A stretch of DNA of 64,000 bases from Neckera pumila (lineage: Eukaryota > Streptophyta > Bryopsida > Hypnales > Neckeraceae): contig OZ018415.1 in NCBI GenBank assembly GCA_963969595.1, positions 21,333,782-21,397,781 on the forward strand, in the 5' to 3' direction. A model generated the notes under the pieces. The model did not search any database. It saw only the letters and a program-made list of their open reading frames with translations, and was not told where the DNA came from. Within the stretch, counting starts at the first letter, position 1; each line of letters begins with the position of its first letter. The position numbers and the translations under genes are program-made. Positions 13,024-26,043 of the stretch are shown here, one piece after another.

Positions 13024-14269
13024 TAAGTTGTATCAATTTTTTTTTAATTGTAATCGTACAAATTCAAGCTAGACATGTTGAAGATCTCATAGGAAAAGAA
13101 AATACAAGAATATCACTAAAGAAAACACAACAATATCGTCTTATGGAGCGGAAGATTACAATATTTGATCATGAGGGTGCTAAAATAGCAAAAGTGATGC
13201 GAAGTCTTTCAATTTGCTTTTCAAAAGTTAATTCTAAAAATTTGGTGACCAAAAAAACATGAGGTTAAAGAGCCTAACATCTATAACCCCAATCAATTTA
13301 CGGCTTCTTAAAATCTACTCTATAATTTTTTTAAATGAAATATGAATGTGAATTTCTTCCAAGATCTAGTATATTTGAGGCTCATCTCCAAGAGCTTTCA
13401 ACACTATAGGAAGTCAAGATTGCACTTGGTATCCTTGCACAAAATCATGAATAGAAAAATCCCTATCATTTATTTTCAAAATCATATTTTTGATGCTAAA
13501 ATTAGACTTCAAGAAGAACTTTCTAAAAATATACACTACTAAAAGTAGCAACTTGGTTAGGTTTTATTTAACCTCAAAGTTTTGCAAACACCAGATCTGG
13601 GTGCCTCGAACATTTAGGGATTAAAGGTGGATAGATGGATAATAAAATTTGGCTATTGGTAATTTTTACCACCTACTCAAATATACCATTGCCGCTTGTC
13701 AAAAGAAGTCCAAGGTGGTCACGTCTTTGTCCCTGTACATTGTACCTCTAACGTCTTAGGAAATGCCCACGACCAAGCACTATATAACCCACTCAACAAA
13801 CCCTCCTAAAATATTGAATGAAAATCACCCAATTTTCAGGTTGAACTTAGAACATGCTTTATTTTAGCATTCACCATATATATTTTGGTTCCCAAAGTGT
13901 TTAAGCTAATACTTTTCATTCAAAAAATATTAAACATTCCACGTCAAAGAATGGGGTTTTACTTAATTGAATTCTAGACTTCTAAAAATGGATGTACTTT
14001 TGTCCATTTGCACATGAAATAATGTTCTTTTAGACATCCAATTTGAAGGTAGTTCCATCAATACTACGTCTTCATTTAGAGTATATGTCATATTGCCATG
14101 GTCTTTAAATTCAATGGTTCAATTCAACCGAGATCAAGTTCCTTCTCTTAGCATGATTAAAAAACAAATTAAAAATAACATTAAATAATTTGCCATCAAA
14201 CAAAATATTTGACACTAAAATTTAATTACAACTAAGACTTTAAAAAGGAACACAAAACCATCCAGTACA
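13024..14269. other. AT-rich DNA without a recognisable gene
   Basis: One 66-residue ORF (13342-13542, +) has no recognisable feature. Confidence 0.35.
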
Positions 14270-14273
14270 TTAA

Positions 14274-14849
14274 CTTCTAAAGTTCCAAGGCCATTTTTTT
14301 GTCAAAAATCACTCAAAAGTGCTACTTTTGTTGCATTCATTTGAGGAATAAAAAAAAATACTTTTTTTAGAATCTAACCGCAAGATCTTGTACTACACTT
14401 TTTTCATATCCTGTGGTAAAAATTTTGTGATGTTTGATCGTATGGATTGAAAGATATCAACATTCAAAGTGAAAGAAAAAGTTTTTTTCAATAAGATGCT
14501 TTGATTGCCCAAAAAACAAGAAACTCTATAACTTTCACATCACTAATCCAAATGGAATGAATCAAAACTTCCTATTTAGACAAAAATATAATCTATTAGA
14601 AAAAATAATTAAAAAATTTATTTCAACTTTTTATGGATTTTTTTTGTTGCCCGGTCTCCCCTGTTTTGAGGTTATTGTAGCATAACTTTTGCTTTCGGGC
14701 ACCAATTGAAATAAAAATTATATTCCCAGAAAGCTAATAATTTTTTCTATCTTATGGGAAAGTTTCAGAAAGTTCCACCAAAAATTGAGCTCATAGGAAC
14801 CTGCCCAAAATCTATTATGTCCCCCATAGGGACAATGAGACTTTAGGGG
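14274..14849 (+). mobile_element. TTAA-target element, short form
   Basis: TTAA at 14270-14273 and 14850-14853 flanks a 576-bp body. It starts CTTCTAAAGTTCCAAGG and ends GACTTTAGGGG. It shares the interior (CTCTATAACTTTCACATC and GCATAACTTTTGCT) with the copy at 54964-55522 but lacks the middle third of the long copies. Confidence 0.65.
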
Positions 14850-14853
14850 TTAA

Positions 14854-16400
14854 AAGAATACACCTCAATAAGGACCCATATTATCTTGTACTTTAGGTCA
14901 CTCACAGGTCACTCACACTCACTGATCCGAAGTCTTCAAATCAACAAACAAGCTCACCAAGATTAGAAACATCTACATCATATTCACACTTGAAATAACA
15001 TTCAATATACATTAGAATATCTTGCATGATTGCTTCACAGTGCACTTCTTTCCCATAAACCACTCTATAAGTTTTCACAATCTTTGCCAAAAAATATATT
15101 AAGATTTCTTAGAATGCAAATACATCAAAATACTTTTAAATGCAAATCTATTAATATTTCTTAGAATGCAAATACATCAAAATACTTTTAAATGCAACTC
15201 TATTAATATTTCTTAGAATGAGACTAAAAATGGATATATTCACAACAATCACTTCTAAATGAAGATCAACAGTCTCACCCACTTTTGTGTTGTTGAACTG
15301 CTCTAGTTTCCATACTTTCCAACACCAGGCCCAACACATATGTACTACTTATAATTCCTCCAAAATTGCTTGACACTAAACATCCATTGTCAAATGATTA
15401 TACAATTCATGAGTGATTACATAAAACACTTGCACTATTTGTTGCGTTTTGCAATAGTCCTCATGATTTTTTCTGGAGTATTCTAAAATTAGAAAAATAA
15501 TTTTTAAATTTTTTAAAAATATGGCTAATGTATAGACCTTTAAGATGAAGGTAACCACTAAAGGAAAAGCCTAGGAAATTTTTTGATGGAAGTAGGAGAA
15601 CTTGAAAAGTGCCAAAACTCAAGTTTAGGGTTAATTTGATGTTTAAATTAGTTAAAAATAAGAAAAAAATTCAATGTATAAAATAAAAATTGGCCATTTC
15701 TAACAACTCTACGGAGATGGTCACTCACTAAAGGAACCACTAAAAATATGTTTTCTATGTTTCAAAATGCAAGCTGAATGAAGCTCACTTTGTGGACTTC
15801 TACACCAAATTAAATTTAGTGTTTTTACAACTACTTTGGACCTTAGCTTTAAGTTGATTAGAAGATCATCTCCTCCAAATTTTCAGCTTCGAATTCATAT
15901 TTTTGGGTACTAAATAGTACTAAACCCTCCAAAGTTGGCAAGTGTGGTATAATATTATAGTAAAACATTTTTTAAAATTTCCAAAAATTTTAGACAAGGT
16001 GTATAATAGTCATAAATACCTTGACTATGAATTTCAAGTCATTTGAAGTCAAAATACAAAAGTTATAGCCAAAAAACTAATCAACATGCAATGTGTGACA
16101 AAAAATAGTACAAGTGTTTCGTGCAATCACCCTTATCATGGTAAGATATATCCATACCCATCCATTAGAGAAAAACATAAGACAATTGTTACAGTACCTC
16201 AAGTCCAACAATTGGGTTGCAAGTTCAATGAGGGATTCCAAACCAAATAAGATTTTTCCATCCTCTTTGCAACACTATGCTGGGTCGGTGACTTCACTTA
16301 GGTGAGAAACCACTGATCGAATCACTCACTGACTGACACTCAGACAAACCATCGATGGCAAGTGCCTTCTGCTGGCGTTTGGCCAAATCTAGATCCTGCT
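14854..16400. other. AT-rich DNA with one tandem repeat
   Basis: No gene is recognised. Short ORFs at 15151-15558 overlap or adjoin the 52-bp tandem repeat annotated separately. Confidence 0.35.
15104..15225. repeat. 52-bp tandem repeat, about 2.3 copies
   Basis: The phrase ATTTCTTAGAATGCAAATAC recurs at 15104 and 15156, and its start recurs at 15208, giving a period of 52 bp. Confidence 0.85.
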
Positions 16401-16409
16401 CGGGCCGCG

Positions 16410-16751
16410 TTAACAGACCCATGGAGTACTGTCACATGCACTACCGGCGGGCTCATCGATCCTTGATAACAACTGGGCAATTCTCACAGACCTTCTTTCT
16501 GCAAGAATACACTTGATCGATATCCTAAACTTGTCTTCCGTGCACTGTAGTTTGCAGTCCCAATGAGTTTCACTGCGTTGGACTTGGACATGATGCTCGC
16601 TCTCAAACAATGCCATGACTGGACTCTAAGTGGAGTTGCGCTACACACTCATTTCAAACGTGAGATAACACAACAAATAACACATAAAACACTTAAGTTA
16701 CTAGCTAACTACAGTAGGTGATACGATTTCTCAACGTGCTCTGATACCATT
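16410..16751 (-). mobile_element. LTR-retrotransposon remnant: primer site and ORF start
   Basis: On the minus strand TGGTATCAGAGC (16738-16749) is the complement of the initiator tRNA-Met 3' end, the usual primer-binding site of plant LTR elements. An ORF follows downstream on the same strand, starting at 16616 and stopping at 16410 (68 residues). This is where gag would begin, but I see no zinc knuckle or other gag motif. No second LTR is visible on the left, so this is a truncated copy. LTR-derived DNA should lie to the right of 16750. Confidence 0.5.
16738..16749 (-). other. Primer-binding site (initiator tRNA-Met)
   Basis: TGGTATCAGAGC read on the minus strand is the canonical plant LTR-retrotransposon primer-binding sequence. 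Confidence 0.6.
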
Positions 16752-16763
16752 TAAAGCAACGTA

Positions 16764-16922
16764 CACTACAAGAAAACAATGTCCAAATTGACACGTCCTA
16801 ATTGACAAAAATGTCCGAATTGATAGAATTCTGTCAAAAAAATGTCCAAATTGACAAAAATTGACAAAATAATGTCCAAATTGACAAAAAAATGTCCAAA
16901 TTGAAATTGCTCTCTTGTAGTT
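16764..16922 (-). mobile_element. Miniature CACTA element, copy 3
   Basis: It begins CACTACAAGAAAA and ends TCTTGTAGT, with the same GTCCAAATTGACA words as copies 1 and 2 but in opposite orientation. It sits 14 bp from the retroelement primer site, so it probably inserted into the LTR. The last base of the right terminus is altered and the target duplication is not exact. Confidence 0.7.
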
Positions 16923-17032
16923 AACAGTGATGTGGGATTGCTAAATCAGAGACAACAAAAATCCGCTTCTAGCTATACAGCTGAAGGATTATAGGTGACT
17001 AATCACCTCTTTTTAAAAAACAACAGCCACTT

Positions 17033-17189
17033 CATAACATTCAGTAGTTCTACAGTGATGGTGTGGTATACTCCACACCCCAATAGTGCTTTATCAGTAG
17101 TTACTGATGAATTAGAGAGGTGGAGGATATAGAGGCACACTATCACTGTAGAACCAAAGCAACATCAATACAAGCTATTGAATGTTATG
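17033..17189. mobile_element. Small foldback element
   Basis: CATAACATTCAGTAG at the left is mirrored by CTATTGAATGTTATG at the right. TTCTACAGTGATGGTGTG also has an inverted partner. The length of 157 bp suggests a miniature inverted-repeat element. It lies in what should be LTR-derived DNA. Confidence 0.5.
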
Positions 17190-17384
17190 TTTTTCATACT
17201 AGGACGCTTGTGCATTGACAATTCAAGTCATCACTACTTAATATGTTAAAATTTCAATGCAAAGGGGGATTTACGACTTGACTAATTGATTTCCACAATT
17301 CAACTCTTGAACATACGACTACACTCATTACTCATATGGCCTATTCTCTTGGCCATTTTAGTGACAATTTATCTCCTTGGTTAA

Positions 17385-18273
17385 TCCCTAAAGAACCAAC
17401 GTGTTTAGAGGCCTATAACTGCTTCAAAATACTTGTCTCCAAAGCAAGGTCAAAAACTTCATCAATATTTGTTTTTCTCCAAATTCAACCGTAGGATCCT
17501 TTGGTTAACTTGTTCAAGTACAATGTCCTAAAATTTTAGAATGAACATCTACACCGATTGCAAGTTCAATGTGCCTAAACTTGAAAATATAGGCTTTTCT
17601 AGCCTTTCTAAGAGATGAGGTTTTGTCTTTCAACAATGTTCTATAACTTATGCATTTTAGTCAATATTTTGGAAAATAGGTTGAAAACATATGAAAAAAA
17701 TTACACCAAAAGAAAATTCATATTCATTTAAAAAAAAAAAATTACACCAAAAGGTCTTATTGAATGAAAGATAAAATTAATACACTAAAATTGAGAGTAA
17801 AGCTTTTGGAAGAATTTGAGAATTGTTAATTGCCATAATGACAATGTTCTAATAAACAATTAATATCCTTTATTATCATTTTTATTTGAAATTTTTTAAA
17901 ACTGAGAGCAAAAGACAATTTTCATATGTTTTTTCTACCTTTGTAAAATGAAACTCCTCATAACTTTTACCTCATTATTTAGAATTGAATGGTTCAATTT
18001 TTTTGGATAAGTATCAATTTATAAAATTCACAAAAAAACATTTTTTATTTTTTTAGAATATACTTTTTATTGCCTAGTTTGACATTCAAATTGAAAAATC
18101 CCTTTTGAACTTTGCATTATTTATTGGAATGAAATGCAACAAAACTTCACAAGCAGATTATGACAAGTAGCATCCATCCTTAAAAAATTCATAGAAAATA
18201 TCAAATCATGAAGTCAATAGAGCTTTTTCGAGTGCTCAAAAAGTCCAAAGTGGGTTCTTTAGTCCTCGAGGGG
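17385..18273 (+). mobile_element. TTAA-target element
   Basis: TTAA at 17381-17384 and 18274-18277. The left end is TCCCTAAAGAACC and the right end, read inward, is CCCCTCGAGGACT. The interior is more diverged than in the other copies. Confidence 0.5.
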
Positions 18274-18319
18274 TTAACATGAGGCATCTCACATCTTGTT
18301 GGCGGGCAGTAAGGAAAAC

Positions 18320-18990
18320 GAGTTTTATTAAACCTAGCTCTAATAATTTAAAAGACTTTGAGTCTTCTTTACTTAAAACTTTTGCACTACAAAATTTGAA
18401 TTAAATTTTTTGAATGTTCAAGAATTGAGTTGAAAATTTGGAAAAAAATTCTAAAAAAAACCTTGATTTTCATTCTTTGAAAAATTGTCAAGTTGGAGAG
18501 GGTATCAAGTAGAAGGAAAAACTAAATCATTAATAGCTTTAAGATGGAATTGAAACACATTATTCTAAATGGTGAGATTGTTCTACCAAGCAAATTAAAT
18601 TCAATAGATTTGATTCTTTTAGAATGTGAAAATTGAGTTCAAAAATGGATTAAATTCAATAGATTTTTTGTAAGAAGATACTATGATTGCCCACAAAACA
18701 AGATTCTCCATAACTTTCACATCACTAATCTAACTTATGGAATGAGTCAAAATCTTTCCATACAGATAAAAATAAAATTTATAAGAATTTAATTTTTAAT
18801 GATTTTATTTTGACTATTTTTAATTTGAATAGCATAACTTTTATTCATATGCACCAACTGAAATAATAATTATACTATTACAAAGCTAATTTATTATTCT
18901 ATCTTAAAAAAAAAATTCAAAAGTCATGCCAAAAATTGAGATCAGAAGAACTTGCCTAAGCCTTCAAGTAACCCCTGAGGAGACACTTCA
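18320..18990 (+). mobile_element. 5'-truncated TTAA-family copy
   Basis: The interior matches the last two thirds of the long copies (for example GGTGAGATTGTTCTA near 18570 and TCTCCATAACTTTCACATC near 18711). The right end is a degraded TTAGGGG near 18985. No left terminus is present. Confidence 0.5.
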
Positions 18991-20129
18991 AACGTTAGGG
19001 GATAACCTCTAAAGTCCAATTGTCTACCAAGTGGACAATTGGAAATTTGAGTAGATTACTATGAAGTCAATTTTGAGTGGATGAAAGTGAAATTCTTATC
19101 AAAGATGCACACTTCTATATGCTTTCCAAAAATGTAAATCTTTTTCCAATTCAATGTCTGAGCCAGATTTATGAAGTCCAAAAATTTAGTGACAACTTAG
19201 GTAGTATGTAAATAAAGACAGCAAGCAGTTGCCGGGCAAGCAATCACACCAATTATAAAGTTTTTTCCATAAACTTTGAATGCTTCTATTTTCCAATCTA
19301 TAAAGCTATATTTGCTGAAATTTTTTCCACAGGTTCTAATAGTAAAATAGAAAAATGATAATTGGTTGAAAATGAAAAATATATTTTTTTCCAAACTTCA
19401 CTCAATGTATTAAAAATGGCAGTTTTAGAACAATTTTTGAACCATTAGCACAATTTTTAGTATAAATTCATGAGATTTAATTTTCATTTATTTTTATTTT
19501 TATAATAATCTATTAATAAAAATAAATATTTTTGTTGACTTTGGAAATTTTGATTCTTCAAAAAATGGATTTTCTTGAAAAATTTGAAATCTTACTATCA
19601 ATAGTTGTTGTTTTTTGGACACCCTCTTAGTCCAAGATGTTCTTGGTTATATGGTTAGACACCTTCATTATCTTTGAAATTGGTATGCAAATAACTAACA
19701 TAACTCCTACTCAATGGTCCCACTTCTTGAAGTTGGATAGTGCCTAATTCTGCACAAAGTTGAGTCAAATTGTGATGATCTTGTTAGACAGGGCCTAAAA
19801 TTTATTTTCTTTGATCAAATGGTATAATCTTGCAATCTGTGTGGTCAAAATGGTCTAAAACTTTTTCCATAAATTTATATAGTAGTTTCATACAAATTTG
19901 TATGGTTGAAAGTTTTAAAAAGTGTTCTTATATTTCAATGATTTTCAATGCACTAGAAATTTTCAATGCACTAGAAATTTTCAATGCACTAGAAATTTTC
20001 AATGCACTAGATTTTCAATGCACTAGACAATTATGGTCTTTTGGATACATTTTGTGAAAATAGTCAAAGAGCTTTTGGCATTAAGGGTATTTGTAGGAAA
20101 CACTTATACTTTATTACATCACATAGAGA
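18991..20129. other. AT-rich DNA with a faint TTAA-family fragment
   Basis: About 19.2-19.5 kb resembles the terminal part of the TTAA family in reverse (AAAAATGGCAGTTTTAGAAC). No gene is recognised. Confidence 0.3.
19942..20026. repeat. 18-bp tandem repeat
   Basis: Five near-identical units containing TTTTCAATGCACTAGAAA. The 75-residue ORF across it simply translates the repeat. Confidence 0.85.
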
Positions 20130-20530
20130 TTGATGGAGCTATCTTTTGTGATAACTTTTGAAGTGTGACTTGGATGAACTTGAATTTTGTATTGGAGATC
20201 TTGAGTGTAATCACATTCCATATTTTTCAAAATTTTAAAAACAATTTAACATGAATTTTGCTAATTTGTCATACTTTCAACTTTAGTCTTTTTTAGTCCA
20301 ATCAGATACAATGATCTAGAATTGACTTTTCTATGGTCTATTTCCACAGTAGGCCAACATGTTTCTACCAAGGGACATCTAAGAATACAATATTTTATGT
20401 CCTCTTTGTTTGTGCAAAGAAGATTCCCTTGCACGTGCATTTGTGAATATTGAAGATGGTTTCAAGCTCATTCTTTTGGTGAAATCTCTTTACCATGAAG
20501 TCCTTAAGAATGGCCAATTTTTAGCTTTTT
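20130..20530 (+). repeat. Direct repeat, copy 1
   Basis: About 400 bp match 21640-22045 in order and orientation. Shared words include TTTTGCTAATTTG, TTTATGTCCTC and TTACCAT near the right edge. Divergence is substantial. The family is unknown. Confidence 0.5.
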
Positions 20531-21639
20531 TTTTCTGACAATAGACCTATAGTATGATCTATGGCCCAAATTGACCATTCATCTTTTCCTTCTAATACAA
20601 CTAAGTATTCATAGTACTTAGGGCACAAACCCTAGTTTTATTTAAATTGAACAAAATCAACTACTCATTCTTGCAACAACCCGTAAATCCCAAATTCAAA
20701 TAATTATATATCTCAATATCTAAAATATAAGTATTCAAAACACTTATATTTTCTGGAATGTCAAGAAATGTAACTTGAAAATATAATAAATAAATTCAAA
20801 GAATTTGAACTACAATGTTGGAAAGTTGATCTCCTACTTCACAATGTAAAATCTTGATTGCGTTTCAAACATGCCTAAGGGGCTAAGGGAAAAAGAATTA
20901 TTCACTTTCCAGAGAATTGTTCACCTTTCTATAGAATTCTCTAAAAAGCATTTATGCACTTTGTTGAATCAATTGGGCCTTTACACAGTCATGTAAAGAT
21001 GAATAAGTATTTTCCAAGAATAATCATTTTCATCCTAAAAGAACCCTTCACATTGCTTCTTTGTGGCTAATTCATATAAATGTCAATTTTGTTAAATTGG
21101 TGACTTCCAATACTTTGAAACCTTTTGGAACGTGCGTCTTAAAATATAAAATTCATAGTTGTATTAGATTTAGATCTTTATGTTTATATATGTCACATTA
21201 ATTTTTTAGCGCAAAAATCATTCCACTATAATAAAATTGATGTTTATGGAAATGCATCCAAAAGCCAAAAGTCAAACCTTAGCCCTCATTTTACTAATTC
21301 ATTATGGATGGGAGGGTTAGTATGGTTTTCCATGATAAAACTTTATTTGTTTTTTTGATTGACAATCTATTTAAACATTTGAAAATTTGAAATGTTGAAA
21401 TTTTAATTTGTGAATAAATTTAAAAATTTAGATTGTAGAAACTTTATACTTGAGAATTTGGAAATTTGGAATTTGATTATTATATTTGAAATTTCCAAAT
21501 CCTTCAACTTATAATTTTTCTAATTTCTGAATTTTTGTTTAGAAATTTGTGAATTGTTAAATTTGTTAAATTTTGATAAATTTGAATGTTATAATAGGTG
21601 ATTACAAGAATTGGTGGTTGATTTTGGTGTCACATGTAG

Positions 21640-22045
21640 CATGGCTTGATGATGGTCTTGTCTTTCATTATAACTTTTGAAGCGTAAAACTAATAAACTT
21701 AAGAATTTTTTCTTAAAAATACATATTTTGGTAGTTATCAAATCCCTTATGAGTTAGAAATTAAAAAAATCATTTTATGTTTAAAAGTCAATTTTGCTAA
21801 TTTGCCATACTTTGAGTTTTGAGCATGGAGAATATCCAAATTAATGATCTTGAGCTCAAATTTTTGTGATCTATATCTACAATGGGTGGGCATGTCCATA
21901 CCAAAAAGCATCTAAAAATATATCGTTTTATGTCCTCCACATTCATCCTTGCATGCACACTTTTGAACATTGAAAATGGTTTGAAGATTATTGTTTTGGT
22001 TAAATTTCATTACCATCAAGTTCTCATGAATGGAAAAAAAATTAG
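21640..22045 (+). repeat. Direct repeat, copy 2
   Basis: Partner of 20130-20530. The 66-residue ORF 21882-22082 lies within it and has no equivalent open frame in the other copy, so I do not call it a gene. Confidence 0.5.
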
Positions 22046-24160
22046 TTTCTTTGAATGTTTTTTCTTATTCTATACAAATTAAAACATTGCAATACCCATT
22101 CTCATGTAATTCTATAATTTTCTAGTTTTCCTATTAAGAAAAATTTTCTATGCTTTCCATTCCTAGAGTACCTCTTCTTACAAATGCATACATTGGCTGT
22201 ATTTTTTATTTTTCTAATTTTTTTGTCTAATTTTGTAATATCTTCTAAAAAAATGAAAACTATCAAAATGCTACAAAATCAGCCACCTTTTCTTGCAACT
22301 ATTCTAATCTATTAAACTTGAAGTATATTTAAGTGAACTGAGATAGTCATTAGTATTTAATTTTTACACATTTACCAAATTTTAAGCAATATTAATCATT
22401 TCTAAGAGGTTAACCAAATTGAATTTCAATTTTATCCTATTAGAAGAGATATGGGCTTGTATAAAAAGGTTGCCTCCTTGTGCATTCATTCTTTATGTTC
22501 CTAATTTTTTCCACGTTCTCTCATAGAAGGCAATTTGTACAAAATTTGAAAAATCATTTCAGTACAAACTAAGATAGGGATAATTTTGTTCAGTGATGTA
22601 TAAGAATCAACCCCTCAGAAAGATAAATAATTGAATAGTGCCAAAATAGCTTGTTCAAATATTTTTTAGTGAATATGATAAGTATATTAACAAAATATTC
22701 TTTGAATATTCTATAAATTTTTAAAATTTATAGAATGTTCTTAGAACATTTGTATCATTTCATAATCCCTCTCTAAATACATTTCAAAATGTGGGGTCAT
22801 ATTATTCAATAGATAGTGCATCCCCTAAGCATATTCTCCATGTTGTTTTCATCATTTAAAAAACCATAGCTGCAAACCGTAGAGACATTGTGTGTTCCTT
22901 TTTACTTATAAAGAACACATACAATTAACCAAAATAAGTTCATTATAAAGGATGTTTCAACAATATATTATATGTTGGATTTGAGAAAAATTGTTTTTAT
23001 AATTGTCCTTCAAAATTTTCTTGTAGAATTCTTAGTGATAAACATTTAGGCCTTTGAGTGTTTGAAATTAGGAGGTACTTTCATACCATTTTAAAGTATA
23101 TTTTGAAGACTTTTCCAACAATATATTTCAAAATGGATTTGAAGGGAAATTGCTTCCACAATTTGCATTAAAAATTTTAGTGCAAATGTTGAATGTAGGT
23201 AGGCATCTAACATACCAGTCTCTTGGGCAAGTCATCATGTCATGTGAACGTCATAACATCCTTTGTTAGAACTATGAGAATTATATGACTAACAATTCAA
23301 GATAATTGTGAGGTACTTTTTCACTAACTTTTACTTTTTGTCAAGTACCAATAGTATAGGAGTTCATCTGTGGATAAGCCAACGTAGTCTCTTGTTGGTG
23401 CGTCTAATGTCACTTTTAAAGTAAATTTAGGTTATGTGTAAACTAACTTTGTGGAACATACCTGGAAACTTTATTCTTATATTTCTATTCTTTTTCTCTT
23501 GCTTTCTTTTTTTCCCTTTTCTTATTCTCAAGTTCTCTCAATTTGGTGGACAGTCCATTACCACTAATGCAGACATAATGCTCTATGAGTCCCGGTCCTA
23601 TATAGTATTTTAGGGTGGGCAACACATCTTTGGCAATACGTCATATACATGGATGCAGCCTATGACCTAATCATATATATACAAGATAATGCTTTTAAAA
23701 TATACAAATAATTCGTTAATTAATATCTTTTTATGTGTTGAGCAATAGGACCAATAATTGCTCTTTAAGAGCTTTTTGAATCTATGTGCAGAATGACTAC
23801 ACGTGGCATCTCAGTAGGCAATACGTCCAGTATGTAAGGTATAAAATGTTTAGGACAAAATACCAGGTTCTTGGTCTTTGAGCTTTCTCCTACTTCTAGG
23901 ATAGGGCAACAAGTCCAAAACCACAAGGTAAGTCGTTCCTAAAACACGCACAAATATACATTCAAACACCAATCCATACATACAAATTTGAAATCCAAAA
24001 TTTCAGTTTAATTTATGAACTGTAGGATCTATGATCACTCACAGTCTCGTAACTTGGCTCAAACTAGGGTCATGGCCCAAGGGCCGTTTGAAAAATTTAG
24101 ACCTATATTTTATTTTGTTTTAATCAAGGACAAATAGACTCAAGTCCGTGATCTCTTATC
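22046..24160. other. AT-rich DNA without a recognisable gene
   Basis: No ORF above 60 residues with any feature, no clear terminal repeats. Confidence 0.35.
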
Positions 24161-26039
24161 TTATGACCGTGCCGAAGGACCTAAGGCCGTGGGCTAGTCC
24201 TATGACCGTGGCCGTACCCTATAATCGTGGGTTGTGACCTAAGACTGTGACAACACGTCTGAATGGGTCCGAAGGCAACAGGCCTGGGATTTTTGCAAAT
24301 CCCTAATTCGATTGTCGGGGAAGTCTGCCGCGAGTTGTGTCGCCAAACCTGCGCCGAGACTGCGACACCCAGGTTGCTTCAAAATTCTTATCGATTGGTT
24401 TTCAATTTGCTATCTTCGTCACTTCAATTCCGTTTCAAGCTTTGCTCTCTCTCTCTCTAAACAATTGACAGATGGATACAATGACAAGAATGCCGATTCC
24501 CAGACCTAGTCACAACTGCAACTCAAGCGGAATCTCTTCGAATTCTTCCCAAATTTTCACCAAATTCTTCCAAATTAATGTTGGATTTGTATCTTCTCTT
24601 CCTTCGCTTTAAGCAGGTTCCCTTCCAATTAAGCACAAGCAATCAAATAAAAGTTTCACAGAAAGAGAAGAGGAAAAATTGTATCTGGCGACGGAGTTTC
24701 CACCCACCTCCGTTGCGCTGCGACAAGTCTTCACGGCTCCTTCGAATCAAAATTGTTTCAATCAGCCCAATTTCTGGTTCTTATCGTCTTCCAATGCTTA
24801 CAAGAAATCTTCGAATCAAGTCCCAATTGAGTAATACCACGCAAATTTTGAACGATTGATTTGCACCAGTCTTGAATGGAATCTCGCAATTTAAAAAAAA
24901 ATATTTGCACGCCTGCTGCCTGCACCGTGGACTTACTCTCTTTCAGTTTCTACGTCTGATTCGGAATTCAGATTCCAGTTCTTCCCTGTTGCTCAACTCC
25001 TCCGCCTCTCCGATCTGCCTGATCCGCCAAACCAATTCGCCGCCTTACAGTACTTCCGCCCATTTCAATTTTTGACTTAATTTTACAACTTACGAATTCC
25101 AACGCAACAAAATATGCAATTTGCAACAATTACGCACAGACTGCTGAATTTAAACAATCGAAATTACACAATTCAAAGCGCACATATAACAAACAGATTT
25201 GCACAAAAATAAGCTTGAATTATATTTGCAAAGAATTACAAACGACAAGTGATTCCTCCCGAATACACTACTCTTTTATTTTTCAATTTTTTAGTTTTAA
25301 GAAAAAAAAAAAGAGAAAGATGGTGGTGGTGCCCCATTCATCCCTTTTTGGCACCCATTCATCCCTTTTTGGCACCCCATTCATCCACTTCCTAATTTTT
25401 CATCCAAAACTAATGTCCCATTCATCCCCTATGCAACCCATTCATCTATTTTCAGTTTTTCATCCAATTTTCACATTTCATCCATCCACATTGCCCTATT
25501 CACATTGCATAAAGTTTGAATACTGCTTTTTGGATTACTTTTAGCTGCGTTCTACTTTTTAGTGTTTTTAGCCTACTTTTAAGCTATTTTTCCTACTTTT
25601 TAGACTACTTTCTACATACTTTTTCAATAAAAACTAAAAAGTAACGTAAAAATCAAAATCTTTATTCTACAATAATCCATGTATTAAGGACATAATAAAT
25701 TGGATGGGCAAAGTTATATAGCTTATAAAAATCAAGGGATAATTCCTTTCTATCATCCAATATTTTTAGGGGGCTACAATAGTGTTTTAGGAGCCATCAT
25801 CATGAACAATTTAGAATGTTATATTATAGGAATACACATCTATTTCAAAACCTCACATCCTTTCTATTTTCACTTTTTTTTATAAATGGTGCGCATCCCT
25901 TTTTTAATTTTCCCTATCCAAGCTCCAAAAGCTAAACAAGCCCTTCTTTTATGGAGTTTCTTTGGGGGGAAGGAACAAATGCATGGGCCTACTACATTAG
26001 AAGTGTTGAAATGTCAACTCAATTTCCTCATTCTTCTTC
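24161..26039. other. Slightly GC-richer block, unassigned
   Basis: Overlapping ORFs of 61-109 residues (24263-25544, +) lack recognisable domains. CCGTG words recur at 24165-24255. A short tandem repeat of CCATTCATCCCTTTTTGGCA sits near 25336-25388. This could be a decayed LTR element or gene remnant, but nothing decides it. Confidence 0.25.
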
Positions 26040-26043
26040 TTAA

